From Acidobacteriota bacterium (lineage in GTDB: Bacteria; Acidobacteriota; Terriglobia; Bryobacterales; Bryobacteraceae): DNA of 64,000 bases. Under the pieces are notes generated by a model. The model was given only the letters and a program-made list of their open reading frames with translations. It was not told the DNA's origin and did not search any database. The DNA lies in the NCBI GenBank assembly GCA_023436715.1, contig JAEZIJ010000129.1, positions 5,460 to 69,459 of the forward strand. Direction: 5' to 3'. The translations under genes and the position numbers were made by a program. Of the stretch, positions 1 through 12,636 are shown piece after piece (the stretch's first letter is position 1; every line of letters starts with the position of its first letter).

Positions 1-194
1 GTGAACGTGTTTCTAGGGATCTCGACGTCGATGTTTTTGAGGTTATGTTGCCTCGCTCCGTGTACGGTGATACGGTCCAGCATGTTGAGGGATGGCGGCA
101 CGACCGCCAAGCTCCTATTTTCCCAGGACTTGTGAGAGGGGGCAAACGCGTACTCCGATCGGGTACAGTGTGATTAACAGGAGGAGGGGCATCC

Positions 195-1028
195 ATGGAG
201 ATCACGACGAAAGACGGCGCCCGGATCTACTACAAGGACTGGGGCGAGGGACAACCCATAGTGTTCAGCCACGGCTGGCCGCTGACGGCAGACGCTTGGG
301 AGGACCAGATGATGTTTCTAGCCTCCCGTGGATTCCGCTGCATTGCCCATGATCGCCGCGGTCACGGCCGATCCAGCCAGCCATGGAGCGGCAATGATAT
401 GGATACCTACGCCGACGACCTCGCAACGCTGATCGAGGCGCTCCAACTGAAAGACGCGATTCTCGCCGGCCATTCCACAGGCGGCGGCGAGGTGGCACGT
501 TACATAGGCCGCCACGGAACGAAACGGGTGACAAAAGCGGTGCTCATCAGCGCTGTGCCCCCATTGATGCTGAAGACGCCGGCTAACCCCGGCGGCTTGC
601 CGATGAAGGTGTTCGACGACCTGCGTGCGCAGGTCCTCGCCGACCGCGCGCAATTCCTTAGGGATCTCAGCGCGCCCTTCTACGGCGCGAACCGGCCGGG
701 CGCCACGGTCTCACAGGGCCTGCGCGACGCGTTCTGGCTTCAGGGTATGCAAGCGGGCTTCAACGCCGTCTACGAGTGCATCAAGGCGTTCTCAGAAACG
801 GACATGACCGGCGATCTCAAGAAGTTCGACGTGCCCACACTCATTATCCACGGCGACGACGACCAGATCGTTCCCATCGGCGCTTCTGCCCTCCTCTCAT
901 CGAAGATCGTCCAGGGAGCCACGCTCAAGATCTATCCTGGAGCGCCGCATGGACTTGTTTCGACCCGCAAGAACGAAATCAACGCCGACTTGCTCGCTTT
1001 CGCCTCAGCGCAGACCCGGCACGCCTGA
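195..1028 (+). CDS. alpha/beta hydrolase (non-heme chloroperoxidase/esterase-like)
   Basis: A 277-residue single-domain alpha/beta-hydrolase, the usual length for the cofactor-free chloroperoxidase/esterase group. An oxyanion-hole HGWP lies near residue 26, the nucleophile elbow GHSTGG places Ser at about 94, the acid lies in GDDDQIVP (about 221-226), and the catalytic His is in PGAPHG (about 252). The ATG is preceded by an AGGAGGAGGGG Shine-Dalgarno about 7 bases away, which fixes the start. No signal peptide is seen, so it is probably cytoplasmic. The gene stands alone ahead of comM with a 38-base gap. The substrate cannot be told from sequence; 'chloroperoxidase' is a family name and is not evidence of halogenation. 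Confidence 0.9.
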   Translation: MEITTKDGARIYYKDWGEGQPIVFSHGWPLTADAWEDQMMFLASRGFRCIAHDRRGHGRSSQPWSGNDMDTYADDLATLIEALQLKDAILAGHSTGGGEVARYIGRHGTKRVTKAVLISAVPPLMLKTPANPGGLPMKVFDDLRAQVLADRAQFLRDLSAPFYGANRPGATVSQGLRDAFWLQGMQAGFNAVYECIKAFSETDMTGDLKKFDVPTLIIHGDDDQIVPIGASALLSSKIVQGATLKIYPGAPHGLVSTRKNEINADLLAFASAQTRHA

Positions 1029-1066
1029 GCCGCCGCGGGCAGCCGGTTCGATATACTGAAGCGCTT

Positions 1067-2587
1067 ATGGCGCTCTTTCGGACGCGAAGCGCGGCTGTGT
1101 ACGGGATCGACGCGCACCTGATCGATGTGGAAGTGGATATGTACCCCTCCGGCAGCAACCGCGACTTCATCACGGTTGGGATGCCGGATACGGCGGTGCG
1201 TGAGAGCCGGGAGCGCATCAAGTCCGCTCTGCTGAACTCGGGTTTCGGCTATCCCAACAAGGCCGTCACAATCAACCTCGCGCCGGCGAATCTGCGCAAG
1301 GAGGGCGCGGGCTTCGACCTGCCGATGGCCATGGGAATCCTGGGCGCAATGGGCAAGGTGAGGCGCATCGACGATTACCTGCTGGCCGGCGAGCTTTCGC
1401 TTGACGGCACGCTCCGGCCCGTCCGAGGCGCGCTATCCATGGCCGTCTGCGCGCGCAGCAACTCGATTCCGAATTTCGTCGTCCCCGTGGACAACGCGGC
1501 CGAAGCCGCCGTCGTCGAGGGAGTGCGGGTGTTCGGCATACGGCACCTGGCGGAAGTAGTGGCTCTCATCAACCAGCCCGAGCAGTTCGCGCCGGCGGCG
1601 CAGTGCCCGCAGCCGGCCTTGCAGGCGGAGAACAACGTCCCCGATTTCCGCGACGTGCGCGGCCAGGCGACGGCCAAGCGCGCGCTCGAAGTGGCCGCCG
1701 CGGGTTCGCACAACGTCTTGATGATCGGCCCGCCGGGCTCGGGCAAAACGATGCTGGCGAAGCGGCTGTCCGGCATTCTCCCCGCGCCGGCTTTCTCCGA
1801 GGCGCTTGAAACCACCCAGGTCCATAGCGTGGCCGGCGTGCTTCCGCGCGGCGCCGGGCTGCTCATGCAGAGGCCGTTCCGCGCGCCGCACCACACCATC
1901 TCCGACGCGGGCATGATCGGCGGCGGCGCCGGCATGGCCCGGCCCGGCGAGGTGAGCCTGGCGCACCACGGCGTGCTCTTCCTCGACGAGTTCCCGGAAT
2001 TCCCGCGAAACGTCCTCGAGTTGCTGCGCCAGCCGCTCGAAGACCGCACCGTCACCATCGCCCGCTCGAACATGACGCTGTCGTTTCCGTCCAGCTTTAT
2101 GCTGGTCGCTGCGATGAACCCGTGCCCGTGCGGCTTTTACGGCGACACCACGCGCGAGTGCCGCTGCACGCCGGCCATCATCCAGCGCTATCTCGGCAAG
2201 ATCAGCGGGCCGATGCTCGACCGCATCGATCTCCACGTCGAGGTGCCCGCGGTCGCTTACAAGGAGATTCGCGGCAACGAGCAGGGCGTTTCCTCCGCCG
2301 AAATGCGCGCCCGCATCGAATGCGCCCGCGGCATCCAGCAGCAGCGCGGGTACACCAACGCGCAGCTTCCGCCGAAACTGCTGCGCCAGGTTTGTATGCT
2401 GGACGATTCGGGCGAGCGCACGCTGGAAATGGCGATGCGCCGCCTCGGCCTTTCCGCCCGCGCGCACGACCGCATTCTCAAGGTCGCGCGCACGGTTGCG
2501 GATCTAGACGAATCCGAATCGGTCTCGGCGAAGCACCTGGCCGAGGCCGTGCAGTATCGGAGCCTGGACAGGAATTACTGGAGTTAG
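1067..2587 (+). CDS. comM: YifB/ComM family Mg-chelatase-like AAA+ ATPase
   Basis: A 506-residue protein with the ComM layout: an N-terminal Lon-protease-like (ChlI) domain, a central AAA+ Mg-chelatase domain with Walker A GPPGSGKT near residue 220 and Walker B FLDEFPEF, and a C-terminal Mg-chelatase subdomain. The Cys-rich PCPCGFYGD segment typical of the family follows Walker B. ComM is a hexameric helicase that promotes branch migration during natural transformation in Vibrio; many non-competent bacteria also carry it. I start at the ATG at 1067 because the next in-frame upstream start lies within the hydrolase gene and would add about 97 unrelated residues. The stop overlaps the convergent gene's stop by four bases. 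Confidence 0.93.
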   Translation: MALFRTRSAAVYGIDAHLIDVEVDMYPSGSNRDFITVGMPDTAVRESRERIKSALLNSGFGYPNKAVTINLAPANLRKEGAGFDLPMAMGILGAMGKVRRIDDYLLAGELSLDGTLRPVRGALSMAVCARSNSIPNFVVPVDNAAEAAVVEGVRVFGIRHLAEVVALINQPEQFAPAAQCPQPALQAENNVPDFRDVRGQATAKRALEVAAAGSHNVLMIGPPGSGKTMLAKRLSGILPAPAFSEALETTQVHSVAGVLPRGAGLLMQRPFRAPHHTISDAGMIGGGAGMARPGEVSLAHHGVLFLDEFPEFPRNVLELLRQPLEDRTVTIARSNMTLSFPSSFMLVAAMNPCPCGFYGDTTRECRCTPAIIQRYLGKISGPMLDRIDLHVEVPAVAYKEIRGNEQGVSSAEMRARIECARGIQQQRGYTNAQLPPKLLRQVCMLDDSGERTLEMAMRRLGLSARAHDRILKVARTVADLDESESVSAKHLAEAVQYRSLDRNYWS

Positions 2588-2955
2588 CGACGTCCGCGGC
2601 GGTCGGACCGGCGGTCATCGCGGTAATACCCGCGCCCCCATCCGCGGTCGTCGTCTTTGCGGTGCCGGTCCCACGAATTGTAACGGCGATATTCCCGGCT
2701 CTTATAGAAGCCGTGGTGGTGCGGCGGCGCCCAATAGCCCCGATGCCACGCACGCCGCGGCCCCGCGCCATACCAGTACCCCTGAACCCACACGTAGCCC
2801 GGACCCGGGCACGGCGGCTCGTAGACATAGACCGGGGGCGGAGGCGGGGGATAGTAGCCGCCGTCACCCACGTGAATTCCTACGGACACGCGCGTTTGTG
2901 CAAGACCAGCGGTTGCAGTCAGCAGCAGAATGAGTACGATCATGCTTGCTTTCAT
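2584..2955 (-). CDS. small secreted protein with YVWVQGYW-type motif
   Basis: A 123-residue exported protein. Residues 1-20 form a signal peptide (MKASMIVLILLLTATAGLAQ). A proline run (PPPPPP) follows, then aromatic W/G/Y-rich segments (YVWVQGYW, HRGYWAPP) that recall the YXWXXGXW repeats of small envelope proteins, then a very basic Arg/Asp-rich tail. The start at 2955 has AAAGGA upstream; an in-frame ATG 42 bases further upstream would spoil the signal peptide. Function is unknown, and location in the periplasm or cell surface is inferred. It converges on comM with a 4-base overlap, leaving no room for a terminator between them. Confidence 0.75.
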   Translation of the reverse strand: MKASMIVLILLLTATAGLAQTRVSVGIHVGDGGYYPPPPPPVYVYEPPCPGPGYVWVQGYWYGAGPRRAWHRGYWAPPHHHGFYKSREYRRYNSWDRHRKDDDRGWGRGYYRDDRRSDRRGRR

Positions 2956-3087
2956 CGGCGCGATCCTTTCGGCTGGATTCTTCATGACTCCGAACATTCT
3001 GCAATTCGCGCGCCAATAATCAAGTACGCAATTTTGAAGCGGTTACGGTCCCGCAACAGCGGCGTAAGGTGGCCGAAAACCACCGCA

Positions 3088-3105
3088 ACGGCCGAAATCG
3101 GCCGT
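3088..3105 (-). terminator. perfect 7-bp hairpin downstream of the efflux operon
   Basis: ACGGCCG, a 4-base loop and CGGCCGT form a perfect GC-rich stem about 15 bases after the adaptor gene's stop, in the minus-strand direction. A terminator role is inferred from position. No U-tract follows immediately, so it is not a canonical intrinsic terminator. Confidence 0.35.
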
Positions 3106-3119
3106 CAACAATGGTCCGG

Positions 3120-4220
3120 CTACCTGGCGGCGGCCCGAATCGGCGCGCCGTCGCGTATTTCGTCGGTTGCGCGGCGGACCACCATGTCTCCGGGCTTGAG
3201 GCCGCCGATCACCTCAACCATGTCGCCTTCGGCCGGCCTCTTGCGAACGTCCACCCAGCGTGCGCGCCCGTCGTCGTCCTTCACGACGAACGTGCGTTCG
3301 GTGGTCGTGACAATGCTCGTTTTAGGAACCAACAGCGCCGGCCGTGCTTGCCGGACGGGCCACTTCACCTTCGGATACATCCCGGGAGCGAGCGATCCGT
3401 CCGGGTTCGCGACATCCAACTCGACCGCCATCGTGCGGGTTTTCTGATCCAGTGCGCGCGCAATTCGAGCCACCCTGCCCGAATAGGTTCGGTCCTGATA
3501 CGCGGGGACGCTGAAATTCACTTTCGTTTCGGGTACGATTCCGCCCACCTCCTCTTCGGGAACTGCAACTACAAGCCGCAGGTGCGAAACCTGTTGCAAA
3601 ACGAGGAGAACGGTGGCGGTGCCCGGCCCGACCAGAGCTCCGGGATGCACGAGGCGGTCGGTAATCACACCTTCAAACGGGGCGGTGAGCCTCAGATAGC
3701 TCTGCATTTCTTTTAAAGACCGGACGGTCGCCTCCGCCGCCCGGCTTGCCTGCCGGCGGGAGTTGAGCAAAGCGTGAGCGGCGTCCACCTGTTTTTGCGC
3801 CTGCACCAATTCATTGCCGGCGATCACCCCGGGCGTTTTCGCGGCCTGCTGCATTCTTTCGTACGTGCTTTGTGCGGCCCCGAGCTGTGCTTCGGCCTGG
3901 AGGCGGTCGGCCTCGGCAGACTGCACTCTCGACTCCGCTTCGGCTATCTGCGCGGCCATCTCCGGGGCGCTGAGTTCCACCAGTAGGTCCCCCTGCTTGA
4001 CCACGCTGCCTCGGTCTACGAGAACACGCTCGACGTATCCGGGCACTCTCGCGTGTAGCGAGACGCTCTCGAAAGGCGCGATCTCGCCGGGCAATTCGAT
4101 GGTTCGCGACACGGGTCTGGCCACGACAGGAGTGAGATCGACAGCCTGCGGCCAAGCCCGCGGCTCCAGGGCCAAAACCGCGCATGTCGCGAAAAGGGCA
4201 GAGAGTTTACCTCGCATCAT
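3120..4220 (-). CDS. RND efflux periplasmic adaptor subunit (MFP/HlyD family)
   Basis: A 366-residue membrane-fusion protein that would link the inner-membrane RND pump to the outer-membrane channel. A short hydrophobic signal lies at residues 1-24. A biotinyl/lipoyl-like half (PGEIAPFESVSLHARVPGYV, then VDRGSVVKQGDLLVEL) precedes a coiled-coil hairpin rich in Ala/Glu/Gln (about 75-165), followed by the second lipoyl half and a beta-barrel (SVPAYQDRTYSGRVARIA). The length is normal. Two adjacent Met codons (4220 and 4217) could serve as start. It overlaps the end of the permease gene by 14 bases, so translation is probably coupled. It is the last gene of the operon in transcription order. Confidence 0.93.
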   Translation of the reverse strand: MMRGKLSALFATCAVLALEPRAWPQAVDLTPVVARPVSRTIELPGEIAPFESVSLHARVPGYVERVLVDRGSVVKQGDLLVELSAPEMAAQIAEAESRVQSAEADRLQAEAQLGAAQSTYERMQQAAKTPGVIAGNELVQAQKQVDAAHALLNSRRQASRAAEATVRSLKEMQSYLRLTAPFEGVITDRLVHPGALVGPGTATVLLVLQQVSHLRLVVAVPEEEVGGIVPETKVNFSVPAYQDRTYSGRVARIARALDQKTRTMAVELDVANPDGSLAPGMYPKVKWPVRQARPALLVPKTSIVTTTERTFVVKDDDGRARWVDVRKRPAEGDMVEVIGGLKPGDMVVRRATDEIRDGAPIRAAAR

Positions 4221-7200
4221 AGTATCGGCTCATGGGGTCCATCGGGTTCAGCGACGGCGAAGTAGCACCGGCCCGGCTTTGGAGAATGGCGTAGATCGAG
4301 GGCAGGATCGTCAGGGTCGCGAACGTCGATACCAGAAGCCCGCCGATCACAGCGCGACCGAGAGGCGCTGTCTGCGACCCGCCCTCGCCGAACCCGATGG
4401 CCATCGGCACCATTCCGAAAATCATTGCCGCCGCGGTCATGAGAATGGCTCGAAGTCTGCTCCGCGCGCCCTCCACGGCGGCATCGAGCAGCGGCCTGCC
4501 TTCGCGCCGGAAGCGCTCGGCGAACGTGACCAGCAGGATCGAGTTCGCCACTGCAATTCCGATCGCCATGATCGCGCCCATGAATGATTGGATGTTCAGT
4601 GTCGTACCGGTGACGCGCAGCATCAACAGCGCGCCGCAGAGCACCGCCGGCACCGTCAGGACAATGGCGAACGCCACCCGCATGGATTGGAAATTGGCCG
4701 AGAGCAGGAGGAAGATTACGACGATAGCCAGCAGCAACCCTACGCGCAGTCCGGAGATCGTCTCCTCAAGAGGCGGAATCTGCCCGCGGTATTGGACGGT
4801 AACCCCTCGTGGTGGCGTTCCAGCCCGCGTGATCGCGGCGTTCAGCTTAGGAGCCGCCTCGCCGAGAGTGAGCCCGCTCAGGTTTGCCGTCAGGCTGATC
4901 ACCCGCTGTCCGTTATTGCGTTCGAGCAGGCCCGGCATGGTTCCGAGTTTCAGGTTCGCGAGGTTCGTTAGCTGCGTGTCCATGCGGGCGTTATTCATCA
5001 CAGGAAGCCGGCCGACGTCTTCTACGCTCTGCATGCGGTCCTGCGGCAGTTGGACCTGGATCTGGAACGCGTTTCCGGAATTCGGATCGCGCCAGAAATT
5101 CGGCTGCGTGAAACGAGATGAAGACGTGGCGGGCACGACGGATCGAACCACGTCCGCCATCGTCAGGCCGAACTGACCGGCGCGGTCGCGATTGATGTCG
5201 ATGTCCAGCGTCGGGTAGTTCACCTCCTGGGCGAGTTGAAGATCGCGCAGGAACGGCAACTTCGTGAACTCGGAACGGAGTTTCTGAGCGTAAGCGTAGT
5301 CGTCCTGGAGGTTGATCCCCTGCACGGCTACCTCGATCGGCGTCGGAGAGCCGAAACCCATCACTTGGCTCACGATGTCGCCGGCCTCGAAAGAAAAGCG
5401 GGAGTCGGGCAGTTCGCGGCGCAGCGCCTCGCGCAGCCTCTCGCGCAGAGCCTCTCCTCTCGCTATACCGGGTTTGACCTCCAACTGGATCACAGCTTCC
5501 TGGGGTCCGCTGGTAAACAGGTGGATCAGATCCACGGGATAGCTGGAGGGCACCACGCCCACGTAATCGCTGGTGATCGCGACGTTGTCCGGCCCGACCT
5601 CGCGGCGAATCACATCCAGCGCACGAAGTACTTTAAGCTCCGTTTCCTCCACTCGCGTTCCCGCCGGTGCGCGCATACGAAGCCGCAGGACGGGAGCGTC
5701 GGAGACCGGGAAGAGTTCGGTACCCATGCGCGGCAAAAGGAAGAACACGATCCCGGCGGTCGTCACGAGGTAGACCAGAACCACCGGCCAGCGAAACCGC
5801 AGGACCAGACGCAGGTATTCCGAGTAGAAGCTCCGGAGCCGCCCAAACAGCCCCTTCCGCTCTTCGCCGGTATGGGCTTCCCTCATGAGCCACGTCGAGA
5901 AGACCGGAACGAGAGTGCTGGAGAGCAGGTAGGACGCAATCATCGCGAACCCCACCGCCAGTGACAGCGGGACGAAAAGCTGCCGGCTCACGCCCACCAT
6001 AAAGAACGACGGCACGAAGACCGCCAGGATGCAAATCATCGAGAGCAGCCTCGCCATCGCGGTCCGGCTGCACGCTTCGAGGACCGCGCGGGCTCGCGAG
6101 ACCCCCGGCAGCATCTGGGTGTGAATGTTTTCGATTTCGACCGTGGCCTCATCAACCAGGACGCCGACGGCCAGGGCGAGCCCGCCCAACGTCATGATGT
6201 TGATGGTCTGGCCCGTGCCCCATAGCAGAATCACGGCGCTGAGCAGAGCGAACGGGATGTTCATCACCACGATCAGTGCGCTGCGCCAGTCGCGCAGGAA
6301 AATCAGCACCATCAGGCCGGTCAGGCAGGCGCCAAGCAAGCCCTCCATGATGAGGCCGCGAATGGAATTCGTCACATAAGGGGACTGGTCGAATTCGAGC
6401 CGCACATCGACGTCCTCGGGCACCACTTTTTTGAAATCGGGCAGAGCGTTCCTGACTGCGTTGATTACCGCCAGTGTCGATGCGTCCGCGCGCTTCGTGA
6501 CGGGTATGTATACCGTGCGTTTTCCGTCTACGTGGGCATAGGCCGTGATGATGTCGGTGCCGTTCTCGATCGTGCCGATATCCCGGAGATAGACTGTTGT
6601 GCCCGGTCCGGGGCGGATCGGTGTGTCCAGCAACTCCGCTAAGTTCGCGCCGAGTGCGGCGTTCGTTCGCGTGATCCGATTGATCTTGCCCGTCCACATG
6701 TTTCCGGACGGCATCACAAGGCTCGAGTTGCTGACCGCGGAGATCGCTTCGTCGGGAGAGATGCGGCGCTGTCGCAGCTTGTCGGGATCGAGCGTGATGA
6801 CGATCGTCCTTTGGTTCCCGCCGAACGGAGGCGGAGCGGAGACTCCGGGGAGGGTCGCGAACTGCGGGCGGACCCGGTTCAACGCGAAATCCTGCAATTC
6901 CCCTTGTGTGCGCGTTCCACTGCTGAAGACGAGCTGGCCTACGGAGACGCTGCCCGCATCGAATCGCGTGATGAACGGCGGAACCGTCCCGGGCGGCATG
7001 AAGGCGCGGGCGCGATTCACGTAGCCGACGGTTTCCGCCATCGCCTGGCTCATGTTCGTGCCCTGGTGAAACACCAGCTTCATGAGCGCCGCCCCCTGAA
7101 TGCTTCTGCTCTCCACGCGTTGAATGCCGGTTATGTAGAGGAAGTGATATTCGTAGTAGTACGTCAGATACCCTTCCATCTGGGCCGGGTCCATGCCGCC

Positions 7201-7353
7201 GTAGGGTTGAGCGACGTAGATTGCCGGATCACCTACCTGCGGAAAGATGTCTACCGGCATGCGTTTCACCGCAAGCACGGCGCAGAGTGCGATCGCGATC
7301 AGGGCTACGACCACGGTTATCGGTCTGCTAAGAGCGGATAAAACAAGGCGCAT
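4207..7353 (-). CDS. RND efflux pump permease (AcrB/MdtBC-like)
   Basis: At 1048 residues it has the standard RND inner-membrane pump length. TM1 (about 9-30) is followed by a large periplasmic loop, the TM2-6 block, a second periplasmic loop and TM8-12 (ending near ATLTILPSIYAIL). The TM4 segment GGLALAVGVLVDEATVEIENIH carries the acidic residues expected in the proton relay. The N-terminal KRMPVDIFPQVGDP is typical of the hydrophobe/amphiphile branch rather than of metal (CzcA) pumps, but the substrate cannot be assigned. It lies between the outer-membrane factor (20-base gap upstream) and the adaptor (14-base overlap downstream). Confidence 0.94.
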   Translation of the reverse strand: MRLVLSALSRPITVVVALIAIALCAVLAVKRMPVDIFPQVGDPAIYVAQPYGGMDPAQMEGYLTYYYEYHFLYITGIQRVESRSIQGAALMKLVFHQGTNMSQAMAETVGYVNRARAFMPPGTVPPFITRFDAGSVSVGQLVFSSGTRTQGELQDFALNRVRPQFATLPGVSAPPPFGGNQRTIVITLDPDKLRQRRISPDEAISAVSNSSLVMPSGNMWTGKINRITRTNAALGANLAELLDTPIRPGPGTTVYLRDIGTIENGTDIITAYAHVDGKRTVYIPVTKRADASTLAVINAVRNALPDFKKVVPEDVDVRLEFDQSPYVTNSIRGLIMEGLLGACLTGLMVLIFLRDWRSALIVVMNIPFALLSAVILLWGTGQTINIMTLGGLALAVGVLVDEATVEIENIHTQMLPGVSRARAVLEACSRTAMARLLSMICILAVFVPSFFMVGVSRQLFVPLSLAVGFAMIASYLLSSTLVPVFSTWLMREAHTGEERKGLFGRLRSFYSEYLRLVLRFRWPVVLVYLVTTAGIVFFLLPRMGTELFPVSDAPVLRLRMRAPAGTRVEETELKVLRALDVIRREVGPDNVAITSDYVGVVPSSYPVDLIHLFTSGPQEAVIQLEVKPGIARGEALRERLREALRRELPDSRFSFEAGDIVSQVMGFGSPTPIEVAVQGINLQDDYAYAQKLRSEFTKLPFLRDLQLAQEVNYPTLDIDINRDRAGQFGLTMADVVRSVVPATSSSRFTQPNFWRDPNSGNAFQIQVQLPQDRMQSVEDVGRLPVMNNARMDTQLTNLANLKLGTMPGLLERNNGQRVISLTANLSGLTLGEAAPKLNAAITRAGTPPRGVTVQYRGQIPPLEETISGLRVGLLLAIVVIFLLLSANFQSMRVAFAIVLTVPAVLCGALLMLRVTGTTLNIQSFMGAIMAIGIAVANSILLVTFAERFRREGRPLLDAAVEGARSRLRAILMTAAAMIFGMVPMAIGFGEGGSQTAPLGRAVIGGLLVSTFATLTILPSIYAILQSRAGATSPSLNPMDPMSRYYDAR

Positions 7354-7373
7354 GGCCTCTTACTCCCACTTAC

Positions 7374-8741
7374 TCACTGACTTGCCTCGGCGACGAACGG
7401 CTGTATGTCTCCCGCCGCCGTCGCAACCGCAAGCAACCCGCGCCAGACCCCGAGGCGGGCGAGCGCGTCGTCGATTTCGGCCTGGGTGAGCAGCCGCTGC
7501 GCTTCAGCCACGGTGTCGACGGTGCCGAGCCCTGCCTGATACCGGGCGGTCGCCTGATCGGCCGCGGCGCGCGCCGCCGCTACCTGGACCGGCGTGTTCG
7601 CGGCCACGTTCCGCGCTCCCCTCAACGTGGCGACCGCCACGTTCCACCGCGCTTTGAGATCCGTCACGATCTGTTCATGCCGTGCTTTCTCTGCGCGGAT
7701 CGTCGCCGATTGCCCCGCCTCCTGCGCACGAATGCCTACCAGGTTCAGCACAGGGAACGTCACGGTGAGTCCGAGAGCGTAGTTCTGTACGGTCGGAGCC
7801 AGGCCATTCAGTCCTCCCAGTATTGTGCCGTTCATTTCGGCTCCGGTACCGCGCACGTAGGCGGAACCTTGGAGATAGAACCGCGGAAAATAGGATCGTT
7901 CCAGGATCTTCAGTTGCGCTCCCAGATTTTCGATTGTGGCGTTCTGTTCCACGGCGGCGGGATTCTCCGCGGCATTCAAGGGCGCCACGGGCGGCTCCGG
8001 CGGCAATTGCAGCAGCCTCGATGCTGCGACTCTGATCCCCGCGGGCTCAGCGCCCACGAACTGGGAAAGGTTTGCTCGGGCGACATCGGCCGCCTGCTCG
8101 GCCCGAATCAGTTGGGTCCGCGCGGCTGCAAGTTCGGCGTCGGCTCGTGACGCATCCGCGCCGGGGCGCAATTGTGCGTTCACGAGCGCATGAATTGTCT
8201 GCGCTACCACTTGCGCCCGGTCTACTCCGGCCTGGGCGGCCCGGATCGTCTCCCCCGCCGCGACCAGCGTCACGTAGGCGTCTGCTGTCGCCACGGCGAC
8301 ATCGAACTGAGTCCGCGCGAGCGCCGCTTGCGATTGCCTGCGTGCAGCGGTGGCTGCAGCCACGGTTGCGCTCCGCAGCCCGAAATCGAACGGTTCCCAG
8401 GTGACCAGGGTGGCCACGGCGCTTCCCCAAGCCGTTTCGAGATTATTCGTGCCGATGACCGGACCTGAAATGGAGGGGATTACGCTTTGCGGCAGCAACA
8501 ACCCGAACACGTTGTTTCGGGTGGCCCGGTTCGCCTGTGCCAGCAGGTCTACGCGCGGAAGGTAAGCGGTCCGCGCGAGTTGGATACCGGCCGCGGCCGC
8601 GTTGATCTGCTCCTGGGAAACGCGAATGGAAGGGTAGTTGTGCAGCGCGGCAGTCACCGCTTGCGCGAGCGTCACACCTGTTTCCGGGCTTGCCTGGGCG
8701 AAAAGCGAGATGCTCGCAACGAAGACGATCGCGGTGCGCAC
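7374..8741 (-). CDS. TolC-family outer membrane efflux protein
   Basis: A 455-residue outer-membrane factor with the duplicated TolC fold: long Ala/Gln/Arg-rich helices around strands such as YLPRVDLLAQ and YFPRFYLQGSAYV. I choose the GTG at 8741 because it begins a clean signal peptide (MRTAIVFVASISLFAQA) and is preceded by a GGAGGGGAAGGGGG purine tract. An ATG at 8780 would add 13 non-signal residues. It is the first gene of the three-gene RND operon; outer-membrane factor first and adaptor last is the reverse of the common acrAB-type order. The promoter should lie in the 165-base region shared with the divergent gmd gene. Confidence 0.92.
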   Translation of the reverse strand: MRTAIVFVASISLFAQASPETGVTLAQAVTAALHNYPSIRVSQEQINAAAAGIQLARTAYLPRVDLLAQANRATRNNVFGLLLPQSVIPSISGPVIGTNNLETAWGSAVATLVTWEPFDFGLRSATVAAATAARRQSQAALARTQFDVAVATADAYVTLVAAGETIRAAQAGVDRAQVVAQTIHALVNAQLRPGADASRADAELAAARTQLIRAEQAADVARANLSQFVGAEPAGIRVAASRLLQLPPEPPVAPLNAAENPAAVEQNATIENLGAQLKILERSYFPRFYLQGSAYVRGTGAEMNGTILGGLNGLAPTVQNYALGLTVTFPVLNLVGIRAQEAGQSATIRAEKARHEQIVTDLKARWNVAVATLRGARNVAANTPVQVAAARAAADQATARYQAGLGTVDTVAEAQRLLTQAEIDDALARLGVWRGLLAVATAAGDIQPFVAEASQ

Positions 8742-8906
8742 AGTGCCCCCTTCCCCTCCAGAATTCAGTGACGCTAGCACTGGCCCTCTGGATACAATAT
8801 TTTGCGGGTCGTGTCCAGCTGTTTACGCCGGCGAGAGAGACGCCGGGCAAAAATAGCATTTTCAGAGCACCCTCCGCTCAGGTACGATATCAGCAGCACA
8901 CCTCTC

Positions 8907-11913
<3,007 letters not shown>

Positions 11914-11926
11914 GGGTGGGCCGGGC

Positions 11927-12623
11927 ATGCTTATGTGCCGTTGACTCGTATCAGGCACGGCTTCAGCCGCGCACTTTGCGACATCCGCCGCCGGCGAGTT
12001 GCTCACGAACGAGGACTACTTCAAGCAAGTGCTCGCTAAGGCGCCGCGCGACTGGCATCGCAAGAACATGCAGGTGGTGCTCTCCGCCGACGTCATATCG
12101 GGCACCGCCGGGCCGCCTAAGGTCCTGGACGCGCGTTTCTGGTAGCCCGATGAGGCCAGCCTTTACGTGGAGCGCCGGTTCGGAGCGGCCGCCGAACAAT
12201 CATCGCAGCCGCGAGTGTCTGGCGCTCACGTTTGAAGCGCTCAGCGACTTCGAGCGCGCGCTGATGGAGTATGAGGCTGCCAGCAAGCTGAACGACGCCC
12301 GGTCACAGCCGTCCAATACCCCGCCGCTGAACTACGGGGCTTTCCTGCTGAAGACGGGCAGGCTGGCTGAGGGCGAGGCGCTTCTCAAGCGCGCCCGCAG
12401 CCTCAAGCCGGACGACTGGCAGGCGCGTTTCGAGCTTGGCAAGCTCTACAGCCGCTCCGGCGACCTGCTGTCTGCGCGCGACGAACTGCGGGCGGCGGTT
12501 GCAGCAGGGACGGCTGCGGGGGAGGACAGGGCGCGCGTTTACAGGCTGCTCGCGACGGTTTCCGCCCGTTTGGGCGACAACGAGGAGGCGGCGAGGGCCC
12601 TTGCGGAGGCAGGGCGCCTATAA
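11927..12623 (+). pseudogene. decayed secreted-domain gene plus TPR gene remnant
   Basis: The segment contains recognisable protein in two frames with interruptions. From 11927, MLMCR is followed at once by TGA (11942); after it comes a readable domain (GELLTNEDYFKQVLAKAPRD, then MQVVLSADVISGTAGPPKVL) that ends in TAG at 12143, beyond which the same frame continues plausibly (PDEASLYVERRFGAA). From about 12200 a different frame encodes tetratricopeptide repeats (FERALMEYEAASKL, LLKTGRLAEGEALLKRARSL, ARFELGKLYSRSGDLLSARD) to the stop at 12623. I read this as one or two decayed genes. A short TPR protein of about 130 residues could still be made from the 3' part. Function unknown. Confidence 0.55.
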
Positions 12624-12636
12624 TCGGGGAACTACT

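Noticed and set aside
4397..5964. Plus-strand open frames inside the RND permease
   Set aside because: They are antisense to highly conserved permease sequence and show no ribosome sites or recognisable motifs.
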